A stretch of 64,000 nt of DNA from Agrobacterium larrymoorei. GTDB lineage: Bacteria > Pseudomonadota > Alphaproteobacteria > Rhizobiales > Rhizobiaceae. Under the pieces are notes generated by a model that saw only the letters and a program-made list of their open reading frames with translations, was not told where the DNA came from and ran no database searches. The DNA is taken from NCBI RefSeq assembly GCF_030819275.1, contig NZ_JAUTBL010000002.1, positions 2,048,501 through 2,112,500 on the forward strand, read 5' to 3'. Position 1 is the first letter of the stretch. Every line of letters starts with the position of its first letter. The position numbers and the translations under genes were made by a program. This document shows, piece by piece, positions 17,462 to 26,300 of this stretch.

Positions 17462-19318
17462 CTATTCGCCTGCTTCTTGCATCTCCGGCTCCTCATCGGC
17501 AATGAAGCCGCCGGACTGGCGCTGCCATAGATCGGCATAGATGCCACCATGGGCCACGAGTTCGGAATGCGTTCCAGCCTCAACGATCTTGCCCTTGTCG
17601 AGAATGATCAGACGATCCATCTCGGTCAGAGTCGAGAGCCGGTGCGCAATCGCAATCACCGTCTTGCCTTCCATCAGCGCGAACAGGTTCTCCTGGATGG
17701 CCTGTTCGACTTCTGAGTCCAGCGCCGAGGTTGCCTCATCGAGAATGAGGATCGGCGCATTCTTGAGGAACACACGCGCAATCGCGATACGTTGACGCTG
17801 ACCACCGGAGAGCTTGACGCCGCGCTCGCCAACCTGCGCATCGAGTCCCTGGCGGCCATGCATGTCCACCAGCGTTTCGATGAAGTCCCAGGCATTGGCG
17901 CGCTTGGCCGCAGCGATGATCTCCTCATCGCTTGCACCTGGATGACCATAGGCGATGTTGTCGCGAATGGAGCGGTGCAAAAGCGAGGTGTCCTGCGTCA
18001 CCACGCCGATCAGGCTGCGAAGACTATCCTGCGACACCTCCGATATGTCCTGCCCGTCGATAGTGATCCTGCCGCCCTCCAGATCGTAGAAGCGCAACAG
18101 AAGGTTCATTAGCGTCGTCTTGCCGGCACCGGAGCGCCCGACGAGACCGACCTTCTCACCCGCCTTGATATCCAGCGTCAGCCCATCGATGACACCCTTG
18201 TTCTTTCCATAATGGAAACGAATATCATCGAACCGGATTGCACCCTTATGCGCGGTCAGCGTCGGTGCGTTTGCAGCATCGACGATATCGTGCGGCTTGG
18301 TCATCATCGACATGCCGTCATAGACGGTACCGATGTTCTCAAACAGGGCGGTGACTTCCCACATGATCCATTGCGACATGCCATTGACGCGCATGGCAAG
18401 GCTGATGGCAATCGCGACCGAACCGGCCGTGACCGAGCCCTGCATCCAGAAATATAGACCGAGACCGGCGGTCGAGAACATGACGACCGCATTGTTGATG
18501 TCGATCAGTATGTTGAAGCCGGAAATCTTGCGCATCTGGCGGTGAACGGTTCCGAGAAACACATTCATGCCTTCGCGCGCATAGATCTCCTCGCGTCCCG
18601 CATGCGAGAACAGCTTGATCGTCGAGATATTGGTGTAGCTGTCGACGATACGGCCGGTCATCATCGAGCGCGCGTCCGCCTGCTCCTGCGCCAACCGGCC
18701 GAGTTTCGGCACGAAATAGGTTAGGATGCACAGGTAGATACCGAGCCATACGAGCAACGGGATCACCAGCCGCCAGTCGGCAGCCGCCACCATGAACAGC
18801 ATCGAAATGACGAAGCTGATCGCGTAGACGAAAACGTCGATGATCTTCAACGCCACTTCGCGGATCGCGAGCGCCGTCTGCATCACCTTGGTCGAAACTC
18901 GGCCTGCGAACTCGTTGGCGAAGAAGGTCATGGAGTGGCGCAGCAGATAGCGATGCATCCGCCAGCGCGCGATCATGCCGAAATTGCCCGCCAGCGTCTG
19001 GTGCATGGTCATGGTATGGATCGCGCCCATCAATGGCAACGCGATCAGAACGAGCGCACCCATGCCGACGAGATGCCATCCCTCATCCGCAAAGAAGGTC
19101 TCGCGGTTTGCGGTGGAGAGCCAATCGACGATGCTTCCGAGAAATTTGTAGAGCATCGCTTCGGCAATCGCGATGCCCATGGACATCAGGCCAAGCAGAA
19201 GAAGCCACGGCCATGCCGGCTTCACGTAATGCCAAATGAAGGCGATCAGCGTCTTTGGCGGTGTCGACGGCGTAGACGAAGGAAATGGATCGAGTCGTTT
19301 TTCAAACCAGCCAAACAT
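17462..19318 (-). CDS. ABC exporter (fused permease-ATPase), paralogue of the one downstream
   Basis: 618 residues. Six membrane helices lie in the first half, then a full nucleotide-binding domain: GRSGAGKTT, LSGGQRQRI, ILILDEATS, and AIAHRLST. Near 55 percent of the ATPase domain looks identical to the neighbour by eye. The ATG at 19318 is chosen because GGAG lies 8 bases upstream and MFGWFEKRLDPF is a natural N-terminus; the frame stays open to 19423. Upstream lie a leader ORF (19471-19527) and an intrinsic terminator (19442-19461), so expression is probably controlled by attenuation. Confidence 0.93.
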   Translation of the reverse strand: MFGWFEKRLDPFPSSTPSTPPKTLIAFIWHYVKPAWPWLLLLGLMSMGIAIAEAMLYKFLGSIVDWLSTANRETFFADEGWHLVGMGALVLIALPLMGAIHTMTMHQTLAGNFGMIARWRMHRYLLRHSMTFFANEFAGRVSTKVMQTALAIREVALKIIDVFVYAISFVISMLFMVAAADWRLVIPLLVWLGIYLCILTYFVPKLGRLAQEQADARSMMTGRIVDSYTNISTIKLFSHAGREEIYAREGMNVFLGTVHRQMRKISGFNILIDINNAVVMFSTAGLGLYFWMQGSVTAGSVAIAISLAMRVNGMSQWIMWEVTALFENIGTVYDGMSMMTKPHDIVDAANAPTLTAHKGAIRFDDIRFHYGKNKGVIDGLTLDIKAGEKVGLVGRSGAGKTTLMNLLLRFYDLEGGRITIDGQDISEVSQDSLRSLIGVVTQDTSLLHRSIRDNIAYGHPGASDEEIIAAAKRANAWDFIETLVDMHGRQGLDAQVGERGVKLSGGQRQRIAIARVFLKNAPILILDEATSALDSEVEQAIQENLFALMEGKTVIAIAHRLSTLTEMDRLIILDKGKIVEAGTHSELVAHGGIYADLWQRQSGGFIADEEPEMQEAGE

Positions 19319-19441
19319 GAGGCTAAGCTCCGAATAGAATACCCCGAGAGAGCACGCGCAATGGACGTAAAGCGCCACCGCCACAACGGGAAAACACATG
19401 GAACGTGGCCGTAACAGCCACATGACGAAATTTTAAATCGG

Positions 19442-19461
19442 AAAAATGCGGGAGACCCGCA
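19442..19461 (-). terminator. Intrinsic terminator in the 5' leader of the ABC exporter (attenuator candidate)
   Basis: Minus strand TGCGGG-TCT-CCCGCA followed by TTTTTC. It lies 9 bases after the stop of an 18-codon ORF and 124 bases before the exporter ATG. No other minus-strand gene exists upstream for it to terminate, so it must act on the leader transcript. Confidence 0.8.
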
Positions 19462-19470
19462 GGGACACAC

Positions 19471-19527
19471 CTAGGCCTGAAGCGGCACCACAAAGGCCGG
19501 GAGGTGATATCGATTGTACTGATGCAT
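19471..19527 (-). CDS. 18-residue leader peptide before the ABC exporter
   Basis: MHQYNRYHLPAFVVPLQA, then TAG. AGGAGG (19533-19538) lies 5 bases before the ATG, as good a ribosome-binding site as any in the window. The GGAGGT of that site (19532-19537) is complementary to ACCTCC inside codons 8-10 (19500-19505), and GGCCT/AGGCC inside the ORF can pair, so the leader can fold in several ways. A terminator follows the stop. These are the parts of a ribosome-stalling attenuator. No amino-acid run points to an amino acid; a drug or other ribosome-active signal is conceivable. Not a leader I know. Confidence 0.6.
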   Translation of the reverse strand: MHQYNRYHLPAFVVPLQA

Positions 19528-19732
19528 CTGAACCTCCTATGGCTGGTGTTGAAGATGACGCCTTGTAGCTCAAAATATAAGCATTGACCAGAGGTAAACG
19601 ACCGCAAATCCAAGATTGTGTCGCGCAAGCATCAGGTTGTGGCGTTGAAGTGACAGGAGAATACCCCGCGACTATTCACCAAAGGTTGGTCGTGCTAACC
19701 GCCTGAACCTCATCGAGAAGAGGAAAGCCATC

Positions 19733-20194
19733 ATGTCGAACATCAGGATCGCCCTTTATCAGCCGGATATTCCAGGCAATACCGGCACGATCCTGCGGCT
19801 TGCGGCCTGTCTCGGCGTCAGCGTCGACATCATCGAACCGGCGGGCTTCGATATTTCCGATCGCAACCTGAAGCGCGCCGGCATGGACTACATTGCCGCG
19901 GCCGCGCTCACTCGCCACGTCAACTGGGACCGGTTCGAAGCGTGGCGCGCCACCACCGGACGGCGCCTGGTGCTGGCCTCGACCAAGGCCGCCCTGCCCT
20001 ACACGAAGATCGCGTATCGCCCTGACGATATCCTGCTCTTCGGTCGCGAAAGCGCAGGCGTGCCAGATCACGTGCATGACAAGGCGGATGAGCGCGTTCT
20101 CATTCCCATGGTGGAAGGCCAGCGCTCGATCAATGTAGCCATGTCCGCCGCGATGATCACCGGCGAAGTTCTTCGTCAAACATTTTGGCCATAA
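19733..20194 (+). CDS. trmL: tRNA (cytidine(34)-2'-O)-methyltransferase
   Basis: A 153-residue SPOUT (trefoil-knot) methyltransferase that modifies the wobble base of tRNA-Leu. Seen: ALYQPDIPGNTGTILRLAA at the start, DYIAAAALTRH, the SAM-binding LLFGRESAGVP and IPMVEGQRSINVAMSAAM at the knot. GAAGAGGAAAG precedes the ATG. Length is as expected. Confidence 0.96.
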   Translation: MSNIRIALYQPDIPGNTGTILRLAACLGVSVDIIEPAGFDISDRNLKRAGMDYIAAAALTRHVNWDRFEAWRATTGRRLVLASTKAALPYTKIAYRPDDILLFGRESAGVPDHVHDKADERVLIPMVEGQRSINVAMSAAMITGEVLRQTFWP

Positions 20195-20225
20195 ACTTTG
20201 GGGCAATCTGAAAAGATTGTTTCAG

Positions 20226-20248
20226 AAAGTTCTGTACCGCAGAACTTT
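20226..20248. terminator. Hairpin after trmL
   Basis: AAAGTTCTG and CAGAACTTT form a 9-base perfect stem with a 5-base loop, 31 bases past the trmL stop; the + side runs into TTTTC. Probable terminator. Confidence 0.5.
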
Positions 20249-20383
20249 TCGCCCCTATATTTGTTAGCCAACGAAAGATTTCCCGCCCGATGTCTTCTTG
20301 CTCCGCATGAACGCATGCAGAGGAGAACCTCGCGCAAGGCTATTCTTTGATAATGACCGAAAGACGTAAAGGAGTGGCCGCTC

Positions 20384-22036
20384 ATGGAATCCACCATCGT
20401 TATCGTCAATCTGCTTGGAGCGGTTGCGCTGCTTCTGTTCGGTCTGACGCAGGTCAAGGATGGCGTCACGCGTGCCTTTGGCGTCAAGCTCAGAACCATC
20501 CTCGCCACCAGCACCCGCAACGGCCCCCGCTCCTTCGTCTCCGGCTTTTTCGCAACCATTGCGCTGCAGAGTTCCACCGCCACGGCGTTGACTGTCGCCT
20601 CCTTTGCCGAGCGTGATCTGATCCGCCCGCGCATGGCGCAGATCGTTCTCCTCGGCGCCAATGTCGGCACTGCCGTCACCGCCTGGATTTTCGCAACCGG
20701 TGTCGCATGGCTGTCGCCGCTTCTCATCCTGTCCGGCATCGTGCTGCGCAAGGGCAACTCCAACGCCCGCCAGGGTGGCGGCACCGCTCTGGTCGGCGTC
20801 GGGCTGATGCTGCTCTCGCTGCATCTCTTGAGCAACGCGACCGAGCCCATGCGCGCCTCCCCTGCACTCGGAGCCTTCATCGGCCTGCTGGATGACGCCT
20901 GGCCTGTCGCGCTGCTTCTATCGGCTGGTATGGCCTTCTTCTCCTCTTCCAGCCTTGCCATGGTCGTGCTGATCCTGTCGCTCGCGTCCGCTGGCATTCT
21001 GTCCACGGGGCTCATCATCGTTCTCGTTCTCGGGGCCAATCTTGGTGGCGCAATCCCGCCGGTCATCGCGACGATGAGCGGCCCAGCCGCCGCACGGCGC
21101 ATCACGCTCGGCAATCTGGTCATCCGCGCCATCGGCTGCGCCATCGCCATGCCGCTCGCCTCCTATGGCGCGCTGGCGCTGCAACAGTTGCCGCTGTCGG
21201 AAAGCATGCTGCCGGTCGATGCACACCTGATCTTCAACATCCTGCTGACGATCGTTGCATGGCCGCTCTCGGGTTTCGTCTCCGATCTGATGGCAAAGGT
21301 TGTGCCGAGCGATGTGCAAAGCGATGACGGCCCGCGCTTTCTCGACAAGGATGCGCTCGATACGCCGGTTGTCGCCTTGGCCAATGCCACACGTGAGGTT
21401 CTGGTGATCGGCGACACGATCGAGCGCATGCTGATCCGCGCCGAAAACGCCTTCAAACACAATGATCTGGCACCCCTTGCCGAAATCGCCACGTTGGAAA
21501 AAAAGGTGGACCAGCTACAGCAGGAGGTGAAGATCTACCTCTCGCAGCTTGGCCGCAAGGGACTGGACGAAAACGATGCGCGCCGTTCGATCACGGTCAT
21601 CGACTACGCCATCAATCTCGAACATATGGGCGACATCATCGAGAAGGGCCTGTGCGAACAGATCCGCAAGAAGATCCTCAACGGCTTCAAATTCTCTGAT
21701 GAAGGCTATGACGAGTTGAAGACCCTCTTCGACATGACCATTGAGAACCTGCGCGCGGCCCAAAGCATCTTCGTCACCGGCGACCTGTCGCTTGCCCGGC
21801 GGCTGATGGAAATCAAAATCGATATCCGCCGCCTCGAAAAGCGCTCGTCGGGCCGCCACCTCGAACGTCTGCGCGACGGGCTGATGGAGAGCCTGCAGAC
21901 CAGCTCGCTGCATCTCGACATGCTGCGAGACCTGAAGCGCATCAATGCCCATATCGTCTCGGTCGCGCATCCCATTCTGGATGAAAGCGGCATTCTGGGT
22001 GAGAGCCGCCTGCGTACAGCCGAGACGCGGGCGTAA
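20384..22036 (+). CDS. Na/Pi cotransporter family protein with PhoU-like domain
   Basis: 550 residues. The N-terminal 300 residues contain the duplicated Na/Pi (NptA/YjbB) repeats, marked by the QSSTATALTVA motif (about 66-76) and its partner in SSSSLAMVVLILS, each flanked by helices. Residues about 330-530 form a helical PhoU-like domain. Predicted to move phosphate with sodium at the inner membrane. AAGGAG lies 12 bases before the ATG. I found no Pho box upstream. Confidence 0.93.
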   Translation: MESTIVIVNLLGAVALLLFGLTQVKDGVTRAFGVKLRTILATSTRNGPRSFVSGFFATIALQSSTATALTVASFAERDLIRPRMAQIVLLGANVGTAVTAWIFATGVAWLSPLLILSGIVLRKGNSNARQGGGTALVGVGLMLLSLHLLSNATEPMRASPALGAFIGLLDDAWPVALLLSAGMAFFSSSSLAMVVLILSLASAGILSTGLIIVLVLGANLGGAIPPVIATMSGPAAARRITLGNLVIRAIGCAIAMPLASYGALALQQLPLSESMLPVDAHLIFNILLTIVAWPLSGFVSDLMAKVVPSDVQSDDGPRFLDKDALDTPVVALANATREVLVIGDTIERMLIRAENAFKHNDLAPLAEIATLEKKVDQLQQEVKIYLSQLGRKGLDENDARRSITVIDYAINLEHMGDIIEKGLCEQIRKKILNGFKFSDEGYDELKTLFDMTIENLRAAQSIFVTGDLSLARRLMEIKIDIRRLEKRSSGRHLERLRDGLMESLQTSSLHLDMLRDLKRINAHIVSVAHPILDESGILGESRLRTAETRA

Positions 22037-22087
22037 GGGTTTAGTGGCGAGGTTCTTGACGGGCCCTGCCATCCGCGCCCCCCATCT

Positions 22088-22176
22088 CCGTCATCCTCGG
22101 GCTCGCCCCAAGGATCCATCTTAATCCAAAGATTTCAGGAGGTTGTGGATCCTCGGGTCAAGCCCGAGGATGACGG
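22088..22176. repeat. Inverted repeat with CCGAGGATGAC arms
   Basis: CCGTCATCCTCGGGCT (22088-22103) and its exact complement (22161-22176) face each other across 57 bases, with inner GGATCC copies. It is downstream of the Na/Pi gene and resembles the dispersed GTCATCC-type repeats common between rhizobial genes. Confidence 0.7.
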
Positions 22177-22208
22177 CAGTGAGTGTGGACCGTCCCAGCG
22201 CCCGCCGC

Positions 22209-22484
22209 TCAGTCCGCCGAGGGCAAACGCCGCATGGTGAACTCAATCTGGTCGCCTTCCAGCTGCCGCCAGCTTTCCACTTCGGTCCAGTAAGCGGCCT
22301 TCGGATATTCGTCGAACCATTCCTTTGCCTTGGCGCGTGCTTCCGCCCGCGTCATGCAAAAGGTCTGGCGCACGAACATGCCGCTTTTCTGGTTCTTGGA
22401 GACACCTCCATCGCGGTCGCGGCGGTGTGCGGCAATCCTGCGTTTCAAGCCTTCGAGCGGTGGCGGTCCGGTAAATTTCGTCAT
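22209..22484 (-). CDS. Conserved small protein, function unknown
   Basis: 91 residues: MTKFTGPPPLEGLKRRIAAH at the start, then a Lys-rich NQKSGMFVRQTF and ARAKAKEWFDEYPKAAYWT. It looks folded and soluble with no signal peptide. The ATG at 22484 has AAGAGG 7 bases upstream; a longer open frame reaching 23204 overlaps hemF and is not coding. It is divergent from hemF. Confidence 0.7.
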   Translation of the reverse strand: MTKFTGPPPLEGLKRRIAAHRRDRDGGVSKNQKSGMFVRQTFCMTRAEARAKAKEWFDEYPKAAYWTEVESWRQLEGDQIEFTMRRLPSAD

Positions 22485-22607
22485 GCCAATACCTCTTGTC
22501 TTCAAAAGATAGTGCGCCGCCGTCCGCTTGGCGAGTCGAAATTGTAACCGGGCCGAACCGCTGATACATCGTGAGGCAATAGTCGAATCGCATGAAGGAG
22601 ACCGGAT

Positions 22608-23519
22608 ATGGAACGCCCCGTTTTGCCAAAGGGCCTGCCGGACGACATCGAGGACAAGAAGACGATCGCCAAGGCCTGGTTCGAGAGCCTGCGCGATACC
22701 ATCGTTGCCTCCTTCGAGACGATCGAGGATGAGCTTCAGGGACCGCTCTCCGATCAGCCACCGGGACGCTTCGTACAGAAGAAGTGGCTGCGCGATGATG
22801 GCGAAGGCGGCGGCGGCATCATGTCGATGATGGAAGGCCGGGTGTTCGAAAAAGTCGGCGTCCACACCTCCACCGTCCATGGCGAATTCTCCGAGGAGTT
22901 CCGCAAGCAGATACCGGGCGCTGACGAGGATCCACGCTTCTGGGCCTCCGGCATTTCGCTGATTGCCCATCCGGTCAATCCCAATGTGCCGGCGGTGCAT
23001 ATGAACACACGGATGGTGGTGACGACGAGCCACTGGTTCGGCGGCGGCGCCGACCTCACACCCGTCTTGAACCGTCGCCGCACGCAGGACGATCAGGATA
23101 CGCAACTCTTTCACCGCGTCTTCGAGATCACCTGCAACCGGCACGCGGTCGCGGATTATCCGCGCTACAAGCAATGGTGCGACGAATATTTCTTCCTCAA
23201 GCATCGCAACGAGCCGCGTGGCATTGGCGGCATATTCTTCGACTGGCTGTATCCGGATGAAGAGAAGGGCGGCTGGAACGCCAACTTCGCCTTCGTTCAG
23301 GATGTCGGGCGCGCCTTCAACCTCGCCTACCCGAAGATCGTGCGCGGCAACTTCAACCAGCCATGGACCGAGGAAGATCGCGACGAGCAGCTGATTCGCC
23401 GCGGCCGCTATGTGGAATTCAATCTGCTACACGATCGCGGCACGATTTTCGGCCTGAAAACCGGTGGCAATGTGGAGTCGATCCTGTCGTCTCTTCCGCC
23501 TGTGGTGCGCTGGCCTTAA
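22608..23519 (+). CDS. hemF: Oxygen-dependent coproporphyrinogen III oxidase
   Basis: 303 residues, normal for HemF, which decarboxylates two propionates of coproporphyrinogen III during aerobic heme synthesis. Seen: [20 protein letters not shown], the conserved [20 protein letters not shown] stretch with active-site His and Asp, [11 protein letters not shown], and [22 protein letters not shown] precedes the ATG by 8 bases. Confidence 0.97.
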   Translation: MERPVLPKGLPDDIEDKKTIAKAWFESLRDTIVASFETIEDELQGPLSDQPPGRFVQKKWLRDDGEGGGGIMSMMEGRVFEKVGVHTSTVHGEFSEEFRKQIPGADEDPRFWASGISLIAHPVNPNVPAVHMNTRMVVTTSHWFGGGADLTPVLNRRRTQDDQDTQLFHRVFEITCNRHAVADYPRYKQWCDEYFFLKHRNEPRGIGGIFFDWLYPDEEKGGWNANFAFVQDVGRAFNLAYPKIVRGNFNQPWTEEDRDEQLIRRGRYVEFNLLHDRGTIFGLKTGGNVESILSSLPPVVRWP

Positions 23520-23650
23520 AAAGATTCGAACGATCACGAAGATTTTGATGTTCTTTCGCGTAAAGGGCCGATTTTTGAAAAATTGGCCCTACCGCAAATT
23601 CAGGGCAGTGATATTCTTTGAGTCCTAGATGGACTGGAGGAGCTATCGTC

Positions 23651-23917
23651 ATGATTACTTCGAACAGCATGCCCATTTCCACGGTAAACGGCAAAGAGCC
23701 ACGCATCATCCCCACCTCAGAACTGATCGACCGGCTGGCAGCCGAGATGCGCGAGACGGGAGATCGCGAACTGCCTTTGTCATTCTATGTCGAGCAGGTA
23801 AAGCGCAAGCTGGCCAACGAAAACGCGGCCAATGATGACAAGGCGGAGGAACAGACTGGCCCGGCAGCGGCCTCTTCATCCGTCTTCGCCTGCTGGGCGC
23901 TGCCCGAACAGGGTTGA
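23651..23917 (+). CDS. Small hypothetical protein (88 residues)
   Basis: GGAGGAG sits 9 bases before the ATG. The protein has a regular amphipathic centre (ELIDRLAAEMRETG then LPLSFYVEQVKRKLANEN) and a low-complexity Ala/Ser-rich tail. No family recognised. It could be a small regulatory or adaptor protein; no evidence favours one. Confidence 0.65.
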   Translation: MITSNSMPISTVNGKEPRIIPTSELIDRLAAEMRETGDRELPLSFYVEQVKRKLANENAANDDKAEEQTGPAAASSSVFACWALPEQG

Positions 23918-24055
23918 AGCCGCCACGTCGTTGTAACGCGCCTCGCCCGATGCGAGGCGCGATTTAATACGGAACATAACCCTCCCGCGCCCGTTCGAAC
24001 GGAATGGCTGGCTGCGAACGCAGCCTGAGCCAGCAATCCATATAGGGAGGCTGTT

Positions 24056-24244
24056 ATGAGACTTTTCGAATGTGGAACATTGGTGCCCGGTTGCGCGTGG
24101 CATACCCGCGCCGATGAAGACGCCGAGGTCGTGCGCCGCAGCGTCGAGCATATGCGCCAGGCCCATGGCGAAACCGTCATTCGCGAAAACATGGTCGAGA
24201 ACATCAAGGCCCGTATTCGCGACGAAAACAACGTCGAAGCCTAA
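24056..24244 (+). CDS. DUF1059-family small protein
   Basis: 62 residues. Opens MRLFECGTLVPGCAWHTRAD, the two-cysteine pattern of DUF1059, followed by a helix with HMRQAHGE. GGGAGG lies 5 bases before the ATG. Members are small soluble proteins of unknown role found widely in proteobacteria and actinobacteria. Confidence 0.75.
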   Translation: MRLFECGTLVPGCAWHTRADEDAEVVRRSVEHMRQAHGETVIRENMVENIKARIRDENNVEA

Positions 24245-24257
24245 GCTTTAACATGAA

Positions 24258-24352
24258 GCATGTCGCGCAAACTGCGCAGCGGTTTTGCGATAACGACATA
24301 CGGTCAAATCAAAAGCTTAAGCTTAGGAGCGCATCTGAAAGATCGCGAAACG
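24258..24352 (+). repeat. About 100-base two-palindrome intergenic repeat, copy 1
   Basis: Starts GCATGTCGCGCAAACTGCGC, continues with the complementary GCGGTTTTGCGATAACGACA, and ends AGGAGCGCATCTGAAAGATCGCG. Other copies: 59533-59624 (inverted) and 62001-62097 (direct). Size and double-palindrome design recall the RIME elements described in Rhizobium; I cannot confirm identity. Confidence 0.75.
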
Positions 24353-24361
24353 CTTTGGATC

Positions 24362-24388
24362 GTCACCCCGGACGTGATCCGGGATGAC
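24362..24388. repeat. GTCACCCCGGA/TCCGGGATGAC palindrome
   Basis: An imperfect 11-base dyad separated by 5 bases, right after the previous repeat and 8 bases from the end of cca. It is another short dispersed rhizobial intergenic element, and may serve as a terminator between the convergent genes. Confidence 0.5.
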
Positions 24389-24396
24389 ACGTATGA

Positions 24397-25656
24397 TTAG
24401 CTTTGCTGCAGTTTGGTGGTGAGACGCGAAAGCAGTGCCTCGCGATCAAGGGCGAAATTCCCCTCTACCCAGGCCGCTTCCAACTCACCCAGAACCTCGC
24501 CTACCTGAGGACCCGCGGGAAGACCGGCTGCGAGCACATCCGCGCCGCTCAACGGAAAGGCAGGCTTGTTGAACTTCTCGGCCCGCGCCAGAAGCGTGGA
24601 GAACCGTGCGATCTTCTGCATCGACGCGTCTCCGGCCGACACATCCGCCCGCGCCGAGGCAAGGGAGAGTCTCAGCCGCATCTTTATCCCCTCGGCACCC
24701 TGTCGATAGAGAAGACGATCAAGCGCGGTCTCGGCGAGAGACGGATCGACGGTTGGCGCTTTCACCCACTGATCGAGACGCGCCGCCTCGTTCTTGGACA
24801 TGCGCAACCGGCTCGCAACGGCGGCAACCCGCTCTGCATCCGGTGGAATGATGGATGCAAGCCGCAGCATCGGGTCTGGCTTCCAGCCAAGCGCCTGCTC
24901 GGTCGCGACGAGGCCGTGGATGGCGTCGATACCCCATTTTTCCGTTTCCGGCAGGATTTGCGCCAAGACACCCGCCTGTCGCATCCAGAGCAGCGCCCGC
25001 GACGGGTCGTCGGCGGAGAGCAGCTTTTTCATTTCGCTCCAGACCCGTTCGGCAGACAGCGTCGAGAGCTTGTCCTTGGCGCGCGCACTTGCACGCAGGC
25101 CATCCGCATCCGGGCGACCGGAACCGTAATAGGCAAAAAAGCGGAAGAAGCGCAGGATGCGCAGATGATCTTCGGCAATTCGCGTTGCCGCATCGCCGAT
25201 GAAGCGAACGGTCTTCGTTTCAATATCGGCAAGTCCACCGATCAGGTCGATGACCTCGCCGGAGGCATCGGCATAAAGCGCATTGATCGTCAGGTCACGG
25301 CGTTTGGCGTCTTCTTTCCAGTCCGTACCGAAAGCGACCTCGGCGTGGCGTCCATCGGTCGTGACATCGCGACGAAGCGTCGTCACTTCATAACCCTCGC
25401 CATCGACGACCAGCGTTACCGTACCATGGTCGATCCCTGTCGGCACCGCCTTGATACCGGCATCCTTCGCCCTCTCCACCACATCCTGCGGCGGCAAAGT
25501 GGTCGCCATGTCGATATCGCCGACCGGCAGTCCCATCAGCGCGTTGCGCACGGCGCCACCCACCACGCGCGCCTCGCCGCCATCGACGTTCAGAAGCGAA
25601 AAAATCCGCTGTAGGCCGGGTTTGGAAAACCAGCTCTGCCCGGCAATGCCGCTCAT
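24397..25656 (-). CDS. cca: CCA tRNA nucleotidyltransferase / poly(A) polymerase family
   Basis: 419 residues from the ATG at 25656, which overlaps the stop of the Nudix gene (ATGA). Head domain: ARVVGGAVRNALMG, catalytic GDIDMATT, then RRDLTINALYAD; neck: RIAEDHLRILRFFRF; followed by the alpha-helical body. It adds or repairs the CCA end of tRNA, though the related poly(A) polymerase role cannot be excluded. Third gene of DUF1285-Nudix-cca, all joined by 4-base overlaps. Confidence 0.94.
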   Translation of the reverse strand: MSGIAGQSWFSKPGLQRIFSLLNVDGGEARVVGGAVRNALMGLPVGDIDMATTLPPQDVVERAKDAGIKAVPTGIDHGTVTLVVDGEGYEVTTLRRDVTTDGRHAEVAFGTDWKEDAKRRDLTINALYADASGEVIDLIGGLADIETKTVRFIGDAATRIAEDHLRILRFFRFFAYYGSGRPDADGLRASARAKDKLSTLSAERVWSEMKKLLSADDPSRALLWMRQAGVLAQILPETEKWGIDAIHGLVATEQALGWKPDPMLRLASIIPPDAERVAAVASRLRMSKNEAARLDQWVKAPTVDPSLAETALDRLLYRQGAEGIKMRLRLSLASARADVSAGDASMQKIARFSTLLARAEKFNKPAFPLSGADVLAAGLPAGPQVGEVLGELEAAWVEGNFALDREALLSRLTTKLQQS

Positions 25657-26300
25657 GAATAGAACCTCTCGTAAATGCTGCGCACGATGCCCGCCGTAAT
25701 GCCCCAAATGTAGCGCTCGCCATAGGGCATTTCATAGAAAAACCGCTCTCTCCCCTGAAACATCCGGCTGCCGCGGCTGTGGTTGGCAGGGTTCATCAGA
25801 AAGGACAATGGTACCTCGAACACCTCATCCACCTCCGCCGGGTTCGGCGTCAGTGTAAATCCAGGCCTGACCACAGCCAGAACCGGCTTGATGCGAAACC
25901 CCGTGCCGGAAATATAATCGGGCATGCGCCCGACCGTCTCGATGAAACGGCGCGACATACCGATCTCTTCTTCCGTCTCGCGTAGTGCCGCCTCTTCCGG
26001 CGAGCGATCCTGCGCATCGATGCCGCCACCGGGAAAGGAGATCTGGCCGGAATGGTTGCGCAACGTCTTAGTCCGCTGGGTAAAGATCACCCGCGCGTCG
26101 TCGCCGTAATCGATGACCGGAACCAGCACCGCCGCATCCTTCAGCCGAATACCATCGCCGGAAAGTCGTACACTCGGATTGAGGATATGATCGCCGATAT
26201 CCCGAGCTTCGCGATCCTCCAGCTCGGCAACACCCTCGCCATCCTCCAGGACCCGCCGCCGGAAGTCGGCAGCGGAAAATGCCATCAGTTCAGCTCTCAT
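25653..26300 (-). CDS. Nudix hydrolase, CoA pyrophosphatase type
   Basis: 215 residues. The Nudix box is complete (GGGIDAQDRSPEEAALRE then TEEEIG, near residue 90-113), preceded by the NudL-like LRNHSGQISFPGG. Members cleave CoA to 3',5'-ADP and phosphopantetheine. The start overlaps the stop of the DUF1285 gene in ATGA; a second ATG five codons on is possible. It shares an operon with cca. Confidence 0.9.
   Translation of the reverse strand: MRAELMAFSAADFRRRVLEDGEGVAELEDREARDIGDHILNPSVRLSGDGIRLKDAAVLVPVIDYGDDARVIFTQRTKTLRNHSGQISFPGGGIDAQDRSPEEAALRETEEEIGMSRRFIETVGRMPDYISGTGFRIKPVLAVVRPGFTLTPNPAEVDEVFEVPLSFLMNPANHSRGSRMFQGRERFFYEMPYGERYIWGITAGIVRSIYERFYS

Noticed and set aside
19319..19423. 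35-codon in-frame extension of the ABC exporter N-terminus
   Set aside because: The ATG at 19318 has a proper ribosome-binding site and the extension covers the region just after the attenuator.
22485..23204. Long upstream extension of the 91-residue protein gene
   Set aside because: It would run antisense through hemF; the ATG at 22484 has AAGAGG in place.
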